Shown here one piece after another: positions 42,963-52,104 of a stretch of DNA of 53,550 nt (position 1 is its first letter; each line of letters starts with the position of its first letter). The notes beneath the pieces were generated by a model. The model saw only the letters and a program-made list of their open reading frames with translations, did not search any database and was not told the DNA's origin. Origin of the DNA: Myxococcus dinghuensis (GTDB lineage: Bacteria > Myxococcota > Myxococcia > Myxococcales > Myxococcaceae); NCBI RefSeq assembly GCF_024198235.1, contig NZ_JAKCFB010000054.1, positions 1 to 53,550 on the forward strand. Reading direction: 5' to 3'. The position numbers and the translations under genes were made by a program.

Positions 42963-43340
42963 TCAGGCGCCGTGGCTCAGCCGCTTCACCGTCGACAGGA
43001 GCTCGCGCAGGTCCAACGGCTTGCGCAGGCAGCCGGCCACGTCCAGCGCGCGCGCCGCGCTCTCCAGGTGCAGGTCCGCGCTCGCCACCACCACCGGGAT
43101 GTGCGCCAGCGCCAGGTCGTGGCGCAGCGCCTCCCGGAACGCGAAGCCGTCCATGCGCGGCATCATCAGGTCCAGCAGGATGAGGTGGGGCTTGGACCCC
43201 TCCTGCCGCAGGTGCGCCAGCGCCTCCAGCCCGTCCGCCGCCAGCAGCACCGCGTAGCCCTCCAGCTCGAAGGCGTCCTGCAGCGCGTCGCGGATGTCCA
43301 GGTCATCGTCGACGACCAGCAATGTCTGATGCGGTTGCAC
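42963..43340 (-). CDS. single-domain response regulator, 125 aa
   Basis: The start is GTG at 43340, eight bases after GGAGGA. Receiver motifs: LLVVDDDLDIRDAL, phosphoacceptor Asp in LILLDLMMPRMDGFAF, VVVASADL, and Lys-Pro in CLRKPLDLREL. There is no output domain. It is not next to a kinase on the same strand; the convergent or divergent kinases in the region are candidate partners. It closely resembles the other stand-alone receivers in this window. Confidence 0.88.
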   Translation of the reverse strand: MQPHQTLLVVDDDLDIRDALQDAFELEGYAVLLAADGLEALAHLRQEGSKPHLILLDLMMPRMDGFAFREALRHDLALAHIPVVVASADLHLESAARALDVAGCLRKPLDLRELLSTVKRLSHGA

Positions 43341-43642
43341 CGGTCCTCCCACGGTGGTCCGGGATGCCCCCGCTCCCAACCCGCCGCAACCATGCGTCTG
43401 CCCGCGTCACCCGGGAAGCACCCGGCGGACCCGCCGGACGCGTCAGTGCTCAGCGGTCAACGCCCGCCCGTCCCCCGGGCACGCGGCCCTCCGCTCGTGT
43501 CCGCTCCCAGATGCAGTGCAGTTGCGTTTGTTTGATTGGCTTGGATTGTATGTATTGTATGATTTACTTGTTTTGCGGGAGGGCGTAGGAGGGGGCCGGC
43601 CGTCCGTCGTCCAGGCGGGCGGTTCCACCAAGGAGCGGTCTG
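43341..43642 (+). promoter_or_regulatory. 302-bp intergenic region with an AT-rich promoter island at 43521-43576
   Basis: Within GC-rich flanks, bases 43521-43576 are strikingly AT-rich and built from TTG/TAT steps (TTGATTGGCTTGGATTG, TGTATTGTATGATTTAC). A TTGATT followed by TATGAT-like hexamers suggests a promoter for the protease gene 67 bp downstream, but spacing is not canonical. AAGGAG precedes the ATG. Nothing else was recognised in this stretch. Confidence 0.5.
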
Positions 43643-44935
43643 ATGGGCACCCTACGCAGTGGCGCTGGCAGGACGCTGTTCGGAGCACTGGTGTGTGGTC
43701 TGGCGGCGGCGTGTGGTCCCGCCCCCGAGCCGAGCCCCGAGGCTCCCGAGTCGCAGCAGCAGCGGCCGGTGGTGTACGGCAACGACGACCGGACGGACGT
43801 GTACGCGCACGCGAACGCGACGCTGAGGGCGCGCGCGGCGCAGGCGACGGTGGCGCTGATGAACCCGTCCGACTACACGGTCGCGAGCAACGGCACCGTC
43901 ACGTTCAACGCGCCGCTCTTGGGCAGCGCGTACAACCTGTGCGCGGGCCAGCGCTTCCTGAGCGACCCGACGCCGGCGTTCTGCTCGGGCACGCTCATCG
44001 ACGACGACCTGGTGCTGACGGCGGGCCACTGCATCACCAGCGCGTCGGCGTGCTCGAGCACGCGCTTCGTGTTCAAGTTCTACCGCACGTCCGCCACGGC
44101 GCTGGAGGCGGTGACGAGCGCGGACATCTTCTCGTGCTCGGCCATCGTCGCGCGGCAGCAGGCGACGGTGGGCGGCCGCAACCTGGACTACGCCATCGTC
44201 CGGCTGGACCGGGCCGCGACGCCGCGCTTCACGCCCGCGCCCCTGCGCGCGAGCAAGGCGGCCCTGCCGGTGGGCACGAACGTGACGGTCATCGGCTCGG
44301 GCAGCGGCATCCCGTTCAAGATTGATTCGGGCGGCTCCGTGCGCGACGCGCGCGCCGGCACGCTGGACTACTTCGTCGCCAGCACGGACACGTTCGGCGG
44401 CAACTCCGGCTCCGGCGTGTACGAGAACACGGACTACACGGTGGCCGGCATCCTGGTGCGCGGCGAGACGGACTACGTCAGCCAGGGGAGCTGCAGCGTG
44501 GTGAACACCTGCGCGGAGACGGGCTGCCGCGGCGAGGACATCACCTACGTGGCGCCCGCGGTGGACCAGTACTGCGTGGTGGCCGGCAGCCTGCGGCTGT
44601 GCGGCACGGCGACCCCGCCCCCCACCACCACGTTCACGTACACGGCGACGAACACCAGCAACGCCACCGCCAACACCACCAACCGCACCGTGACGCTGGC
44701 GGTCGGGCAGACGCTCTACTTCGGCACCTGCACGCTCAACGGGGCGACCGGCACGGGGGACACCTACCTGCGCGTGGACAACGCGGCTGGGACGACGGTG
44801 GCGTCGAACGACGACTCGTGCGGCACGCTGTCGTTCGGCTCGTTCACCGCCACGGCGGCGGGCACGTACACCCTGCGCGCCGGCTGCTACTCGAGCGGCA
44901 GTTGCGGCGGCACCGTGGCCTACCTCGTCCGGTAG
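43643..44935 (+). CDS. trypsin-like serine protease lipoprotein with C-terminal PPC-like domain, 430 aa
   Basis: A signal peptide with lipobox CGLAAACGP (lipidated Cys24). The S1 protease domain has the full triad: His129 in VLTAGHC, Asp182 in LDYAIVRL and Ser255 in FGGNSGSG. Several Cys may pair. After about 325 a Pro/Thr linker leads to a beta-sandwich (FTYTATNTSNATANTTNRTV, LAVGQTLYFGTC, TYTLRAGCYSSGSCGG) like bacterial pre-peptidase C-terminal domains, which are often used for secretion or surface attachment. It is probably an envelope or secreted protease of the predatory lifestyle; the substrate is unknown. Confidence 0.92.
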   Translation: MGTLRSGAGRTLFGALVCGLAAACGPAPEPSPEAPESQQQRPVVYGNDDRTDVYAHANATLRARAAQATVALMNPSDYTVASNGTVTFNAPLLGSAYNLCAGQRFLSDPTPAFCSGTLIDDDLVLTAGHCITSASACSSTRFVFKFYRTSATALEAVTSADIFSCSAIVARQQATVGGRNLDYAIVRLDRAATPRFTPAPLRASKAALPVGTNVTVIGSGSGIPFKIDSGGSVRDARAGTLDYFVASTDTFGGNSGSGVYENTDYTVAGILVRGETDYVSQGSCSVVNTCAETGCRGEDITYVAPAVDQYCVVAGSLRLCGTATPPPTTTFTYTATNTSNATANTTNRTVTLAVGQTLYFGTCTLNGATGTGDTYLRVDNAAGTTVASNDDSCGTLSFGSFTATAAGTYTLRAGCYSSGSCGGTVAYLVR

Positions 44936-44950
44936 GGCGCGGGTGGCACC

Positions 44951-44983
44951 GGGCGTGGGCGGCGCGTCGAGGCGCCCGCGCCC
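44951..44983. terminator. GC-rich hairpin between convergent protease and fur genes
   Basis: GGGCGTGGGCGGC pairs with GGCGCCCGCGCCC (one G-T pair and one mismatch). It lies 16 bp after the protease stop and before the end of the Fur-family gene. No T tract; probably a shared, inefficient terminator. Confidence 0.45.
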
Positions 44984-45075
44984 GTGTCCTCGGGACGCGC
45001 CCTCCCGTGTGGGGCCCTGGCGGGGCCCTCACCGAGAAGCGGGTCGGATGCGGAGGCGGCGCGACGCCCGGACGT

Positions 45076-45525
45076 TCAGGCGCAGCGGTCGCACAGGCCG
45101 CGCAGCTGCACCTCGACGTTGCGCTGGGCCACCGTGCGCGGCACGCCCTTCGAGGCGGCGATGCGGATGGACTCCTCCGGCAGGCAGGCGACGGTGCCGC
45201 AGTCCGTGCAGGTGAAGTGCGGGTGGTTGTTGCTGTGCTCGTCGCCCGAGCGGCGAAGCTCGAAGCGCCAGACGTGGTCTCCCAGGTCCGCCCTCACCAC
45301 CAGGCCGGCCTCGGTGAGGTCGGTCAGGTTGCGGTAGATGGTCACCCGGTCATAGCCCTCGTCTCCCAGGGCATCCACCAGGTCCGCGTGGCTCATCGGC
45401 GCGGTGGCGGACTCCAGCTCGCGGAGCACCGCCACGCGGGGCGCGGTGCTGCGCAGACCCGACGCGCGGATCCTCTCCTGGAAATCAGCGAGCTTCGGCT
45501 GCACGGCGACTTTTTTGGCTCCCAT
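45076..45525 (-). CDS. Fur/PerR-family metal-responsive regulator, 149 aa
   Basis: The start MGAKKVAVQPKL is chosen; M-codons upstream extend it by 13. The winged helix is LRSTAPRVAVLRELESATA ... HADLVDALGDEG ... VTIYRNLTDLTEAGLVV, the usual Fur DNA-reading helix. Metal-site residues follow: HSNNHPHFTCTDCGTV, with the structural CxxC, and a second CDRCA at the C-terminus. This is the Fur/PerR/Zur layout, with the structural zinc site intact. Without structural detail I cannot tell iron, peroxide or zinc sensing apart. It could regulate the Fur-box-like site at 51.4 kb in this window. Confidence 0.9.
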   Translation of the reverse strand: MGAKKVAVQPKLADFQERIRASGLRSTAPRVAVLRELESATAPMSHADLVDALGDEGYDRVTIYRNLTDLTEAGLVVRADLGDHVWRFELRRSGDEHSNNHPHFTCTDCGTVACLPEESIRIAASKGVPRTVAQRNVEVQLRGLCDRCA

Positions 45526-46187
45526 GATGTCTTTTCGCATAACCGATCTGCGGGACACTTTCACCTCACCCGTGATGCGACGCCGGGTGCCACTGTCTCA
45601 CGAGTCCCCTCCCGCCGGGTCCCCCTCGACTCCCTGTTACCGTGGCGACAACCTGGACTTCAGGATACTGGTGCAATCCGTGTGCAGGACGAATCTTCCT
45701 GCTTCCCGGCTTCCAGACATCCGCCGGACCCATCCATTCCATGACCCGAGCGGGGGAGGGATGGCCACGGCTTCCGGGGTTCGGCGGGCGGATGTCGGGG
45801 ATTGGACAATCCGCCGCTGCTCGGGTTCCAGGTGCAGATGCAACTCATGAGTCACCCGTGACGCGGTGCCAGGAAGGGCGCGAGGCGCCTTCCAGGGCGG
45901 GCCGGACGTCTCCGGGTGGGAGTGGCTTCGCCCCGTGGCCGCGCCCCCGGCTCCGGCTTCTATTGTTCACTTGTTGCTATTGATTGTTGGTTGCAGATGC
46001 GTGTCCTCCCCGAGGAGGGGGGAGGGAGCGCCGCCGGCCGGCCGACGGGCGGGACGGGTGTCGGGCGGGCCAACAGTCCCGAGCGCCCGCCTTGACTCAC
46101 TGCGACGAGTGCCCACACTTGCGCCTCCCGTTCATCCAGGGTGGCGGCTCGCCCTGTTGCCCGTCTCTTCTGGATTTCCCTGCCGTG
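45526..46187. other. 662-bp intergenic region with an AT-rich island at 45957-45998
   Basis: Divergent space between the Fur-family gene and the REC-REC-PAS kinase gene. It contains an AT-rich stretch near the right end (TTCTATTGTTCAC, TTGTTGCTATTGATTG) similar in texture to the island before the protease gene, and two related short motifs TCACCCGTGATGCG and TCACCCGTGACGCG about 280 bp apart. No tRNA, RNA gene or convincing small gene was found. Confidence 0.45.
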
Positions 46188-48158
46188 ATGAAGCCCACCC
46201 TGCTGCTCGTCGAGGAACCCGGCGCGGTCCGTGAGCTCCAGGTGCTCGCCCTGGAGAGCCAGGGGTGGCGGGTGGTCGCGCTGTCGGACCTGGGTGCGGC
46301 CGCTGGCGCGCTGGAGTCGCGGCCCGCGCTGTTGCTGGTGGCCGCGGGGCTGCTGACGGTGGGCGCGCTGGGGGTGGAGGCGCTGAGAGGGGCGCTCGCC
46401 CGCTGGCCGGCGCCGCTGCACCTCCTGGCGTTCCCCGCGGAGGCGGACGCCGTGCGCCCGCTGGGGCTGCCCGTCGCCGGGGTGCTGGAGCGGCCGTCGT
46501 CGCTGGGCGGGCTGGTGGAGGGCGTGCGCCAGGTGTTGCCGGCGGAGGCGCGCGAGCCGCCGGGGACGCGACCGCTCACGGTGCTGGTGGCGGACGACGA
46601 CCCGGTGTCGCGCAAGCTGTTGCAGCTCCACCTGCTGCCCCTGCGCTTCCAGGTGGTGACGGCGTCGGACGGGGAGTCCGCGCTGGAGGTGGCGCGGCGG
46701 CGGCGCCCGGACGCGGTGGTGGCGGACGCGATGATGCCGCGCCAGGACGGCTACCGGCTGTGCCTGGCGTTGCGGCAGGACCCCCGCCTGGCGCGCGTGC
46801 CGGTGGTCCTCACCCAGAGCGTGACACCGGACGAGCTGGACTGGCGCATGGCCCACAACGTGGGGGCCAACGGCTTCGTGCGCCGCACGCAGGAGGGGGA
46901 CGAACTGGTGGGTACGCTCCTGCGCGCGCTGCGCGCCGGCGGGCCCGCGCCGCTGGTGCCGCCGGGCGAGGAGCCGTCCACCGAGGAGCACCTGTTCCGG
47001 ACGGTGCGGCAGTTGGAGCGGCGCGTGGGGCTGTTGGAGCAGGCCGAGCGCGGCGCCCGCGAGAGCGAGGAGCGCTTCCGGCTGGTGGTCAATGGCTCCT
47101 ACGACGGCATCTGGGACTGGGACCTGCGGCGGGGGACGCTCTACTGGAGCCCGCGCCTGCTGGAGATGCTCGGGCTGATGCCGGACACCTTCCCGGGCAC
47201 GTACGACGCCTTCATCGAACGGGTGCACCCGGAGGACCGGCGGGAGGTGCTGTCGGCCATGTCCGCGCACCTGGAGCGCGGGGCGCCCTACGACGTGTCG
47301 CTGCGGCTGCTGCACGCCACGGGGGGCTACCGCTCGTGCGTGAGCCGGGGGCGGGCGCTGCGCGACGAGCAGGGCCGGCCGGTGCGCATGGCGGGCATCA
47401 TCGGCGACGTGACGGAGCAGCTGCGGCTGTACCGCGAGACGCGCGAGGCGGTGCGCGCCCGCGACGACTTCCTCACCATGGCGGCGCACGAGCTGCGCAC
47501 GCCCCTGGCCGCGCTGCGCCTGCGGGTGCAGGGCGCCCAGGGCGTGCTGCGCGCGGTGGGGCTGGCCCAGGCGCCCCAGCGGCTGGAGCGGGCGCTGGAG
47601 GCGGCGGACCGGCAGGTGCAGCGGTTGGCGGACCTGGTGGAGTCGCTGCTGGACGTGTCCCAGTTCCAGGGCGGCCCGCCCCGGCTGCACCTGGAGCAGG
47701 TGGACCTGGCGAAGGTGGTGCGGGACGCGGTGACGCGCTCGGAGGCCGCGGCGGCGCGCGCGGGCTGCCAGCTCGTGCTCCGCTCCCTGGTGTCCACGCC
47801 GGGCCGGTGGGACAGCGCGCGGATGGGGCAGGTGGTGTCGCACCTGTTGTCCAACGCGATGAAGTTCGGCCCCGGCAAGCCCGTGGAGGTGGGGTTGGAG
47901 CACGAGCCCGCCGGGGCGACGCTGGTGGTGCGCGACCACGGCATCGGCATCGCCCCGGGGCGGCTGGACGGCATCTTCCACCGCTTCGAGCGCGCGGTGC
48001 CGGTGCGCCACTACGGCGGCCTGGGGCTGGGCCTGTACCGCCTGCGGCGCATCGTGGAGGCGCACGGCGGCGAGGTGCACGTGGACAGCGTCCCGGGTGA
48101 CGGGGCCACCTTCCGCGTGCGCCTGCCGCTCGACGGCCCCCCCGTCGTCTGGGCCTGA
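46188..48158 (+). CDS. hybrid kinase: pseudo-receiver, receiver, PAS, HisKA, HATPase, 656 aa
   Basis: The ATG at 46188 follows TGCCGTG. Residues 1-115 look like a receiver that has lost its phosphoacceptor (LLLVAAGLL instead of Asp). Residues about 130-245 are a second receiver with VLVADDDPVSRKL and Asp in AVVADAMMPRQDGYRL, but Arg replaces the usual Lys (GFVRRTQ). A PAS domain follows (GSYDGIWDWDLRRGTLYWSP), then HisKA with His434 in MAAHELRTPLAALR and a HATPase (LLSNAMKFG, HYGGLGLGLYRLRRIV). Cytosolic. The stop is 1 bp from the end of the convergent di-heme gene. Confidence 0.9.
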   Translation: MKPTLLLVEEPGAVRELQVLALESQGWRVVALSDLGAAAGALESRPALLLVAAGLLTVGALGVEALRGALARWPAPLHLLAFPAEADAVRPLGLPVAGVLERPSSLGGLVEGVRQVLPAEAREPPGTRPLTVLVADDDPVSRKLLQLHLLPLRFQVVTASDGESALEVARRRRPDAVVADAMMPRQDGYRLCLALRQDPRLARVPVVLTQSVTPDELDWRMAHNVGANGFVRRTQEGDELVGTLLRALRAGGPAPLVPPGEEPSTEEHLFRTVRQLERRVGLLEQAERGARESEERFRLVVNGSYDGIWDWDLRRGTLYWSPRLLEMLGLMPDTFPGTYDAFIERVHPEDRREVLSAMSAHLERGAPYDVSLRLLHATGGYRSCVSRGRALRDEQGRPVRMAGIIGDVTEQLRLYRETREAVRARDDFLTMAAHELRTPLAALRLRVQGAQGVLRAVGLAQAPQRLERALEAADRQVQRLADLVESLLDVSQFQGGPPRLHLEQVDLAKVVRDAVTRSEAAAARAGCQLVLRSLVSTPGRWDSARMGQVVSHLLSNAMKFGPGKPVEVGLEHEPAGATLVVRDHGIGIAPGRLDGIFHRFERAVPVRHYGGLGLGLYRLRRIVEAHGGEVHVDSVPGDGATFRVRLPLDGPPVVWA

Positions 48159-48159
48159 C

Positions 48160-49629
48160 TCAGAGCGAGTCGAGGAACGCGAGCAGCGCCGCGCGCTGGT
48201 CCTTGGTGAGCTGGCGCACCGCCTCGCGCGCGCCCTCCGCTTCGCCGCCGTGCCAGAGGATGGCCTCCATGGGGGAGCGGGCGCGCCCGTCGTGCAGCAG
48301 GCGCGGGTGTCCGCTCACCGCCTCCGCGTGGCCCAGGCCCCACAGGGGCGCGGTGCGCCACTCGCGTCCGTCCGCGAGGAAGTCCTCGCGTCCGTCCGCC
48401 AGCGCGTCACCCAGGTCGTGCAGCAGCAGGTCCGAGTAGGGCCAGATGCGCTGGTCCGACAGCTCCGGGTAGCCCGCGAGCGTGCCGGTGGTGACGGAGG
48501 GCCGGTGGCACTTCGCGCACCCCACCTGGTGGAAGAGCGCCTTGCCCGCCAGCACCTGGGGCGCGTCGAAGCCCACGCGCGTGGGCACCGCCACCGTGTG
48601 CGAGTAGTAGTCGATGGCCACCATCTGCCGCTCGCTCACCTCGGGCACGCCGCCGTTGCGCGCCGCCAGGCACGCGGCCTGTCCGGGCAGGCAGTTCTCC
48701 ACCTGGAACAGCGGCGTGGTGAGGCCCAGGTCTCCCAGGAACGCGGCCGCGTTCTGGTGCTCCAGGTCCGGCTGGTTGGCCTTCCACCCGAAGCGCCCCA
48801 GCACCGTCTTCCCCTCGCGCGTGGACCACACGCGGTTGGGCCGGCCGGAGACGCCGTCCTCGTCCGCGTCGTCCGGGTCCGCCCACTCCAGCAGCGTCTT
48901 CTCGCTCACCGCCGCCAGCAGGCCCAGGCCAATCATGGGCTGCGCCACGCGCGCGGAGGTGCGCGTGTCCGCCGCCAGCGGCCCGTACGCCAGGTCCGAC
49001 AGCGCCAGCTCCGGCTTCATCAGCGTGTAGGGTTCGCCGTCCGCGAACGTGCCCGGCACCTCCGTCCAGGTGAGGCGCGCCTGGCCCTCCGCCGGGACGC
49101 CGCCGATGGCGCGCGGCTGGAGCTGGTCGCCGTAGGTGGGCTCGGGCTTCGGGCCCCCATGCGCGTTCGTGCCCGGCACGGACAGCCGCACGAGCAGGGT
49201 GTCCGCCACCTCCGCGCCCACGGGCGGCCGGCCGCGGCCGTTGCCCAGGTGGCACGCCAGGCACGAGACGGAGTGGAACAGCGGCCCCAGCCCGTCGCGC
49301 TCCGGCTGGGAGCCGCCCGCCGCCACCCAGTTGGCCTCGAAGACGGCCTCGCCCACGAAGAACTCCGCGCGCTGCGCGAGCGCGAGGTTGGCCGCGGGTT
49401 GGGTGAAGGCGATGGCGCCCGTCACCGCGAGGCTGGTGTCTCCGCCGGGCCGCTCCTCTCCCGCCTCCACCACGTCGTGGCGCGGCGGGTCGACCGGAGG
49501 GTCCACCGGCGGGTCCACGGGAGGATCCACCGGTGGGTTCGTCGAGGGCGGCGTGGCGTCGTCACACGCGGCGACGCCGAGCAGGGCCAGCAGGCTGGCC
49601 AGGACGCGCAGGGAGGCGGTGGACTTCAA
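48160..49629 (-). CDS. di-heme DUF1111/DHOR-family lipoprotein, 489 aa
   Basis: It starts at TTG (49629) overlapping the RCC1 gene stop (TTGA), so it is translationally coupled. The signal peptide ends in lipobox LGVAACDD (Cys22). A PPVD-repeat linker (about 28-48) follows. Two heme-attachment sites appear: CLACHL (SVSCLACHLGNGRG) and CAKCHR (GCAKCHRPSVTTG). Other conserved blocks are GLGPLFHSVS and SERQMVAIDYYSH, plus a C-terminal TAPLWGLGHAEAV with a possible axial ligand. DUF1111 proteins are c-type di-heme electron carriers related to peroxidases. They are often linked to iron or copper uptake operons. Confidence 0.88.
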   Translation of the reverse strand: MKSTASLRVLASLLALLGVAACDDATPPSTNPPVDPPVDPPVDPPVDPPRHDVVEAGEERPGGDTSLAVTGAIAFTQPAANLALAQRAEFFVGEAVFEANWVAAGGSQPERDGLGPLFHSVSCLACHLGNGRGRPPVGAEVADTLLVRLSVPGTNAHGGPKPEPTYGDQLQPRAIGGVPAEGQARLTWTEVPGTFADGEPYTLMKPELALSDLAYGPLAADTRTSARVAQPMIGLGLLAAVSEKTLLEWADPDDADEDGVSGRPNRVWSTREGKTVLGRFGWKANQPDLEHQNAAAFLGDLGLTTPLFQVENCLPGQAACLAARNGGVPEVSERQMVAIDYYSHTVAVPTRVGFDAPQVLAGKALFHQVGCAKCHRPSVTTGTLAGYPELSDQRIWPYSDLLLHDLGDALADGREDFLADGREWRTAPLWGLGHAEAVSGHPRLLHDGRARSPMEAILWHGGEAEGAREAVRQLTKDQRAALLAFLDSL

Positions 49630-51374
49630 GGCAGGGGCACCGGGATGGGGTCCGTGTAGGACCAGCGGTCGATGACGGCGTCGGGGCCGAGCGAGCCCTC
49701 CAGGTTCCAGCCCCACGCGTAGACGGTGCCGTCCGCGCGCACGGCGATGACGTGCGTGGCGCCCATGCCCATGCCGGACAGCGGCTTGACGGCGGACGTG
49801 GCGGCCACGGGCTGGGCGCGCTGCGTCTGCGTGCCGTCACCCAGCTGGCCGTTGCCGTTCTGGCCCCAGCCCATCAGCGAGCCGTCCGACAGGCGGGCGA
49901 AGCCGTAGTTGCCGTTGGCGAAGACGGCGCGCGCGTCGGTGATGCCGGGCACCTTCTCCGGCGTGGCGCTGGTGGTGGTGGTGCCCCGGCCGAGCTGGCC
50001 GCTGGCGCCCAGGCCCCACGCGGACACGGTGCCGTCCGCGTGCACCGCGAGCACGTGGTCGCGGCCGTTGGCGATGTCCACCACGTCCGTCAGCCCCGGC
50101 ACCGGCTCCGCCGACGGGCGGCCCGCGGTGGTCGTGGTGCCCGTGCCCAGGTTGCCGTAGCTGTTGCGGCCCCAGGCCCACACGGTGCCGTCGGCCTTGA
50201 GCGCCAGCGAGTGCGCGGAGCCCGCCATCACCTTCACCACGTCCGTCAGGCCCGCCACCGTCACCGGGTAGTCGCGCGTCTCGAGCGTGCCGTCACCCAG
50301 CTGTCCCTGCGCGTTGTTGCCGAAGGCGCGCACCGTGCCGTCGTCCATCAGCACCAGCGCGTGCTGGAAGCCCGGCGCCACCGCCACCGCGCCCGTCAGG
50401 CCCTGGATGCGCTCGGCCGAGTCGCGCTGCGTGGTGTCCGGCGTGTGCGCCTCTCCCTCCTTCGGAGGCGTGCCCAGGCCCAGCTGCGCCTGGTCGTTGT
50501 CGCCCCACGTCCACACCGAGCCGTCGGAGCCCAGCGCCATGGAGAAGCTCTGGTTGAAGGCGATGGCGGCCATGCCCTCCAGGCCGGGCACCGGCTGCGG
50601 CGTCTTCTGGCCGGTGGGCACGCCCGGGCCCAGGCCCAGCTGGCCGCTCAGGTTGCGGCCCCACACGTAGACGCGGCCGTCGCGCAGCGTGCCGCTGTGC
50701 AGGCCACCGGCGGTGGCGATGTTGCCGAAGTGGAAGTCCACCGCGCTCTCGGCCTCGTTGCCCAGCGCGTCCCGCGCGCGCAGCACCACGTGGTTGGCGC
50801 CGGGGCGGGGCGTCACGTCGAAGGCGAAGGCCCCCTCCGCGCCGGCGGGGACCTCCAGCGTCCGCGCCTCGCCGTCATTGAGCGTGTACGTCAGCGCCAC
50901 CACGCCCACGTTGTCCGTCGCCGTCGCCTCCACCCGCACCCGGCGCACCGTGAAGGCCAGCCCGGACGCGGGCGACAGCACCTTCACCTCCGGCGGCGTG
51001 GCGTACGTCAGCGCCACCACGCGGCGGGACACGGTGCCGCTCTGGTCCACCGCCACCAGCTCCACCTCGTTGGCGCCGTCCGCCAGCGTCACCTCCACCT
51101 CGAACGCCGTCTCCACCGGGGAGCGCGTGGCGAGCGTCGCCTCGCGCGCCTCGCCCGCGCCGGTTCGCGCCGTCAGGCTCGCGAGCCCCCCGGGCGCGTT
51201 CACCGTCCCGGTCAGCTTCACGTTCGCGTCGCGCGTCACCGTGCCCGGCGCGGGCGTGAGGACCTGCAGGTACGGCGAGGCCGGGACACCGGCCGTGTTG
51301 GCGACGTCCGAGTCGCCACAGGCGCTCAGCCATGCGGCGGCCACGAGCGCCAGGGCGCTGTTGCGGGACTTCAT
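49626..51374 (-). CDS. RCC1 beta-propeller lipoprotein, 582 aa
   Basis: A lipobox WLSACGD (Cys19) anchors it. N-terminal Ig-like domains (about 45-220; TPAPGTVTRDANVKLTG, PPEVKVLSPASGLAF) precede seven RCC1 repeats, each of the form DGTVWAWGRNSYGNLG. Seven repeats predict a full seven-bladed propeller. RCC1-type propellers bind protein or small ligands at their face. The gene is coupled to the di-heme protein gene by a TTGA overlap, suggesting a complex on the cell surface. Ligand unknown. Confidence 0.88.
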   Translation of the reverse strand: MKSRNSALALVAAAWLSACGDSDVANTAGVPASPYLQVLTPAPGTVTRDANVKLTGTVNAPGGLASLTARTGAGEAREATLATRSPVETAFEVEVTLADGANEVELVAVDQSGTVSRRVVALTYATPPEVKVLSPASGLAFTVRRVRVEATATDNVGVVALTYTLNDGEARTLEVPAGAEGAFAFDVTPRPGANHVVLRARDALGNEAESAVDFHFGNIATAGGLHSGTLRDGRVYVWGRNLSGQLGLGPGVPTGQKTPQPVPGLEGMAAIAFNQSFSMALGSDGSVWTWGDNDQAQLGLGTPPKEGEAHTPDTTQRDSAERIQGLTGAVAVAPGFQHALVLMDDGTVRAFGNNAQGQLGDGTLETRDYPVTVAGLTDVVKVMAGSAHSLALKADGTVWAWGRNSYGNLGTGTTTTAGRPSAEPVPGLTDVVDIANGRDHVLAVHADGTVSAWGLGASGQLGRGTTTTSATPEKVPGITDARAVFANGNYGFARLSDGSLMGWGQNGNGQLGDGTQTQRAQPVAATSAVKPLSGMGMGATHVIAVRADGTVYAWGWNLEGSLGPDAVIDRWSYTDPIPVPLP

Positions 51375-51408
51375 CGGGGGGACTCCTGAGGGCGAGGGGG
51401 GGGGCTTT

Positions 51409-51439
51409 GATGAAAATGAAACTGATTCGCAGAGTCAGT
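51409..51439 (-). promoter_or_regulatory. candidate Fur-box/palindromic operator upstream of the RCC1-di-heme operon
   Basis: GATGAAAATGAAACTGATTC (51409-51428) resembles a degenerate Fur box. It overlaps an imperfect palindrome ACTGATTC-gca-GAGTCAGT (7 of 8 pairs, 51421-51439). It lies about 35-65 bp upstream of the RCC1 gene start, in otherwise GC-rich DNA. Confidence 0.4.
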
Positions 51440-51603
51440 GACTGGCCCGGCCTCATATCGCCCGCCGCGCGCGAGGCGCAAGCGACGGCCCGCGTAAAGG
51501 AGCGTCTGTGTTCAGGGAATCCTGGAAGGCTCCGCGCGAGTGGAAGTCTCCGACGGGGACGGGGCTTCGACCGCTCGCGCGGGGCCGTGGGGGGCCTGGG
51601 GCG

Positions 51604-52104
51604 TCAGGCCTTGGGCTTGTCGCCGGGGGCGCGCGTGCCGACCTGGATGCGGCGGGCCTTCACCTCGGAGCGCTTGGGCAGGGCCAGGTGGAGCACGCCG
51701 TCCTGGAGCTCGGCGGAGATGTGGTCGGGGTCCACGCCCTCGGGGAGGGTGAAGGCGCGGCTGAAGGAGCCGAAGCTGCGCTCGTAGGAGAAGAAGTGCT
51801 CGCCGTCCGCGCTCTTCTCCGCCTCGCGCTTGCCGCTGATGACCAGGCGGTCACCCGTCAGCGCGATGTCCAGGTCCTTCTCCTGCACGCCGGGCAGGTC
51901 GGCCTTGAAGATGAACGCGTCCTTCGTCTCCTTGACCTCGAAGGCGGGCGAGAACCCCGAGGGCCCCGGCCCGGCGCCCCGCTGCCCGCCCCAGAGCTGG
52001 CCCATCGCCTCCAGCGGATCCCACCCCATCCACTCCTGCATGCGGGAGAACGGGTCGCGCTCGCGGCGCGGAATTCTGCCTTCTCGACGGGTGATGTCGG
52101 CCAT
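51604..52104 (-). CDS. small heat-shock protein Hsp20, 166 aa
   Basis: The start MADITRREGRI is fixed by AGGAGG upstream. The alpha-crystallin domain runs from about 55: SPAFEVKETKDAFIFKADLP, GVQEKDLDIALTGDRLVISG, SYERSFGSFSRAFTLPEGVD, with the C-terminal strand AELQDGVLHLALPKRSEVKA and a K-A-R-R-I-Q motif in the place of the I-x-I. It is an ATP-independent holdase for unfolded proteins. No sigma-32 or CIRCE element was seen upstream. Confidence 0.95.
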   Translation of the reverse strand: MADITRREGRIPRRERDPFSRMQEWMGWDPLEAMGQLWGGQRGAGPGPSGFSPAFEVKETKDAFIFKADLPGVQEKDLDIALTGDRLVISGKREAEKSADGEHFFSYERSFGSFSRAFTLPEGVDPDHISAELQDGVLHLALPKRSEVKARRIQVGTRAPGDKPKA

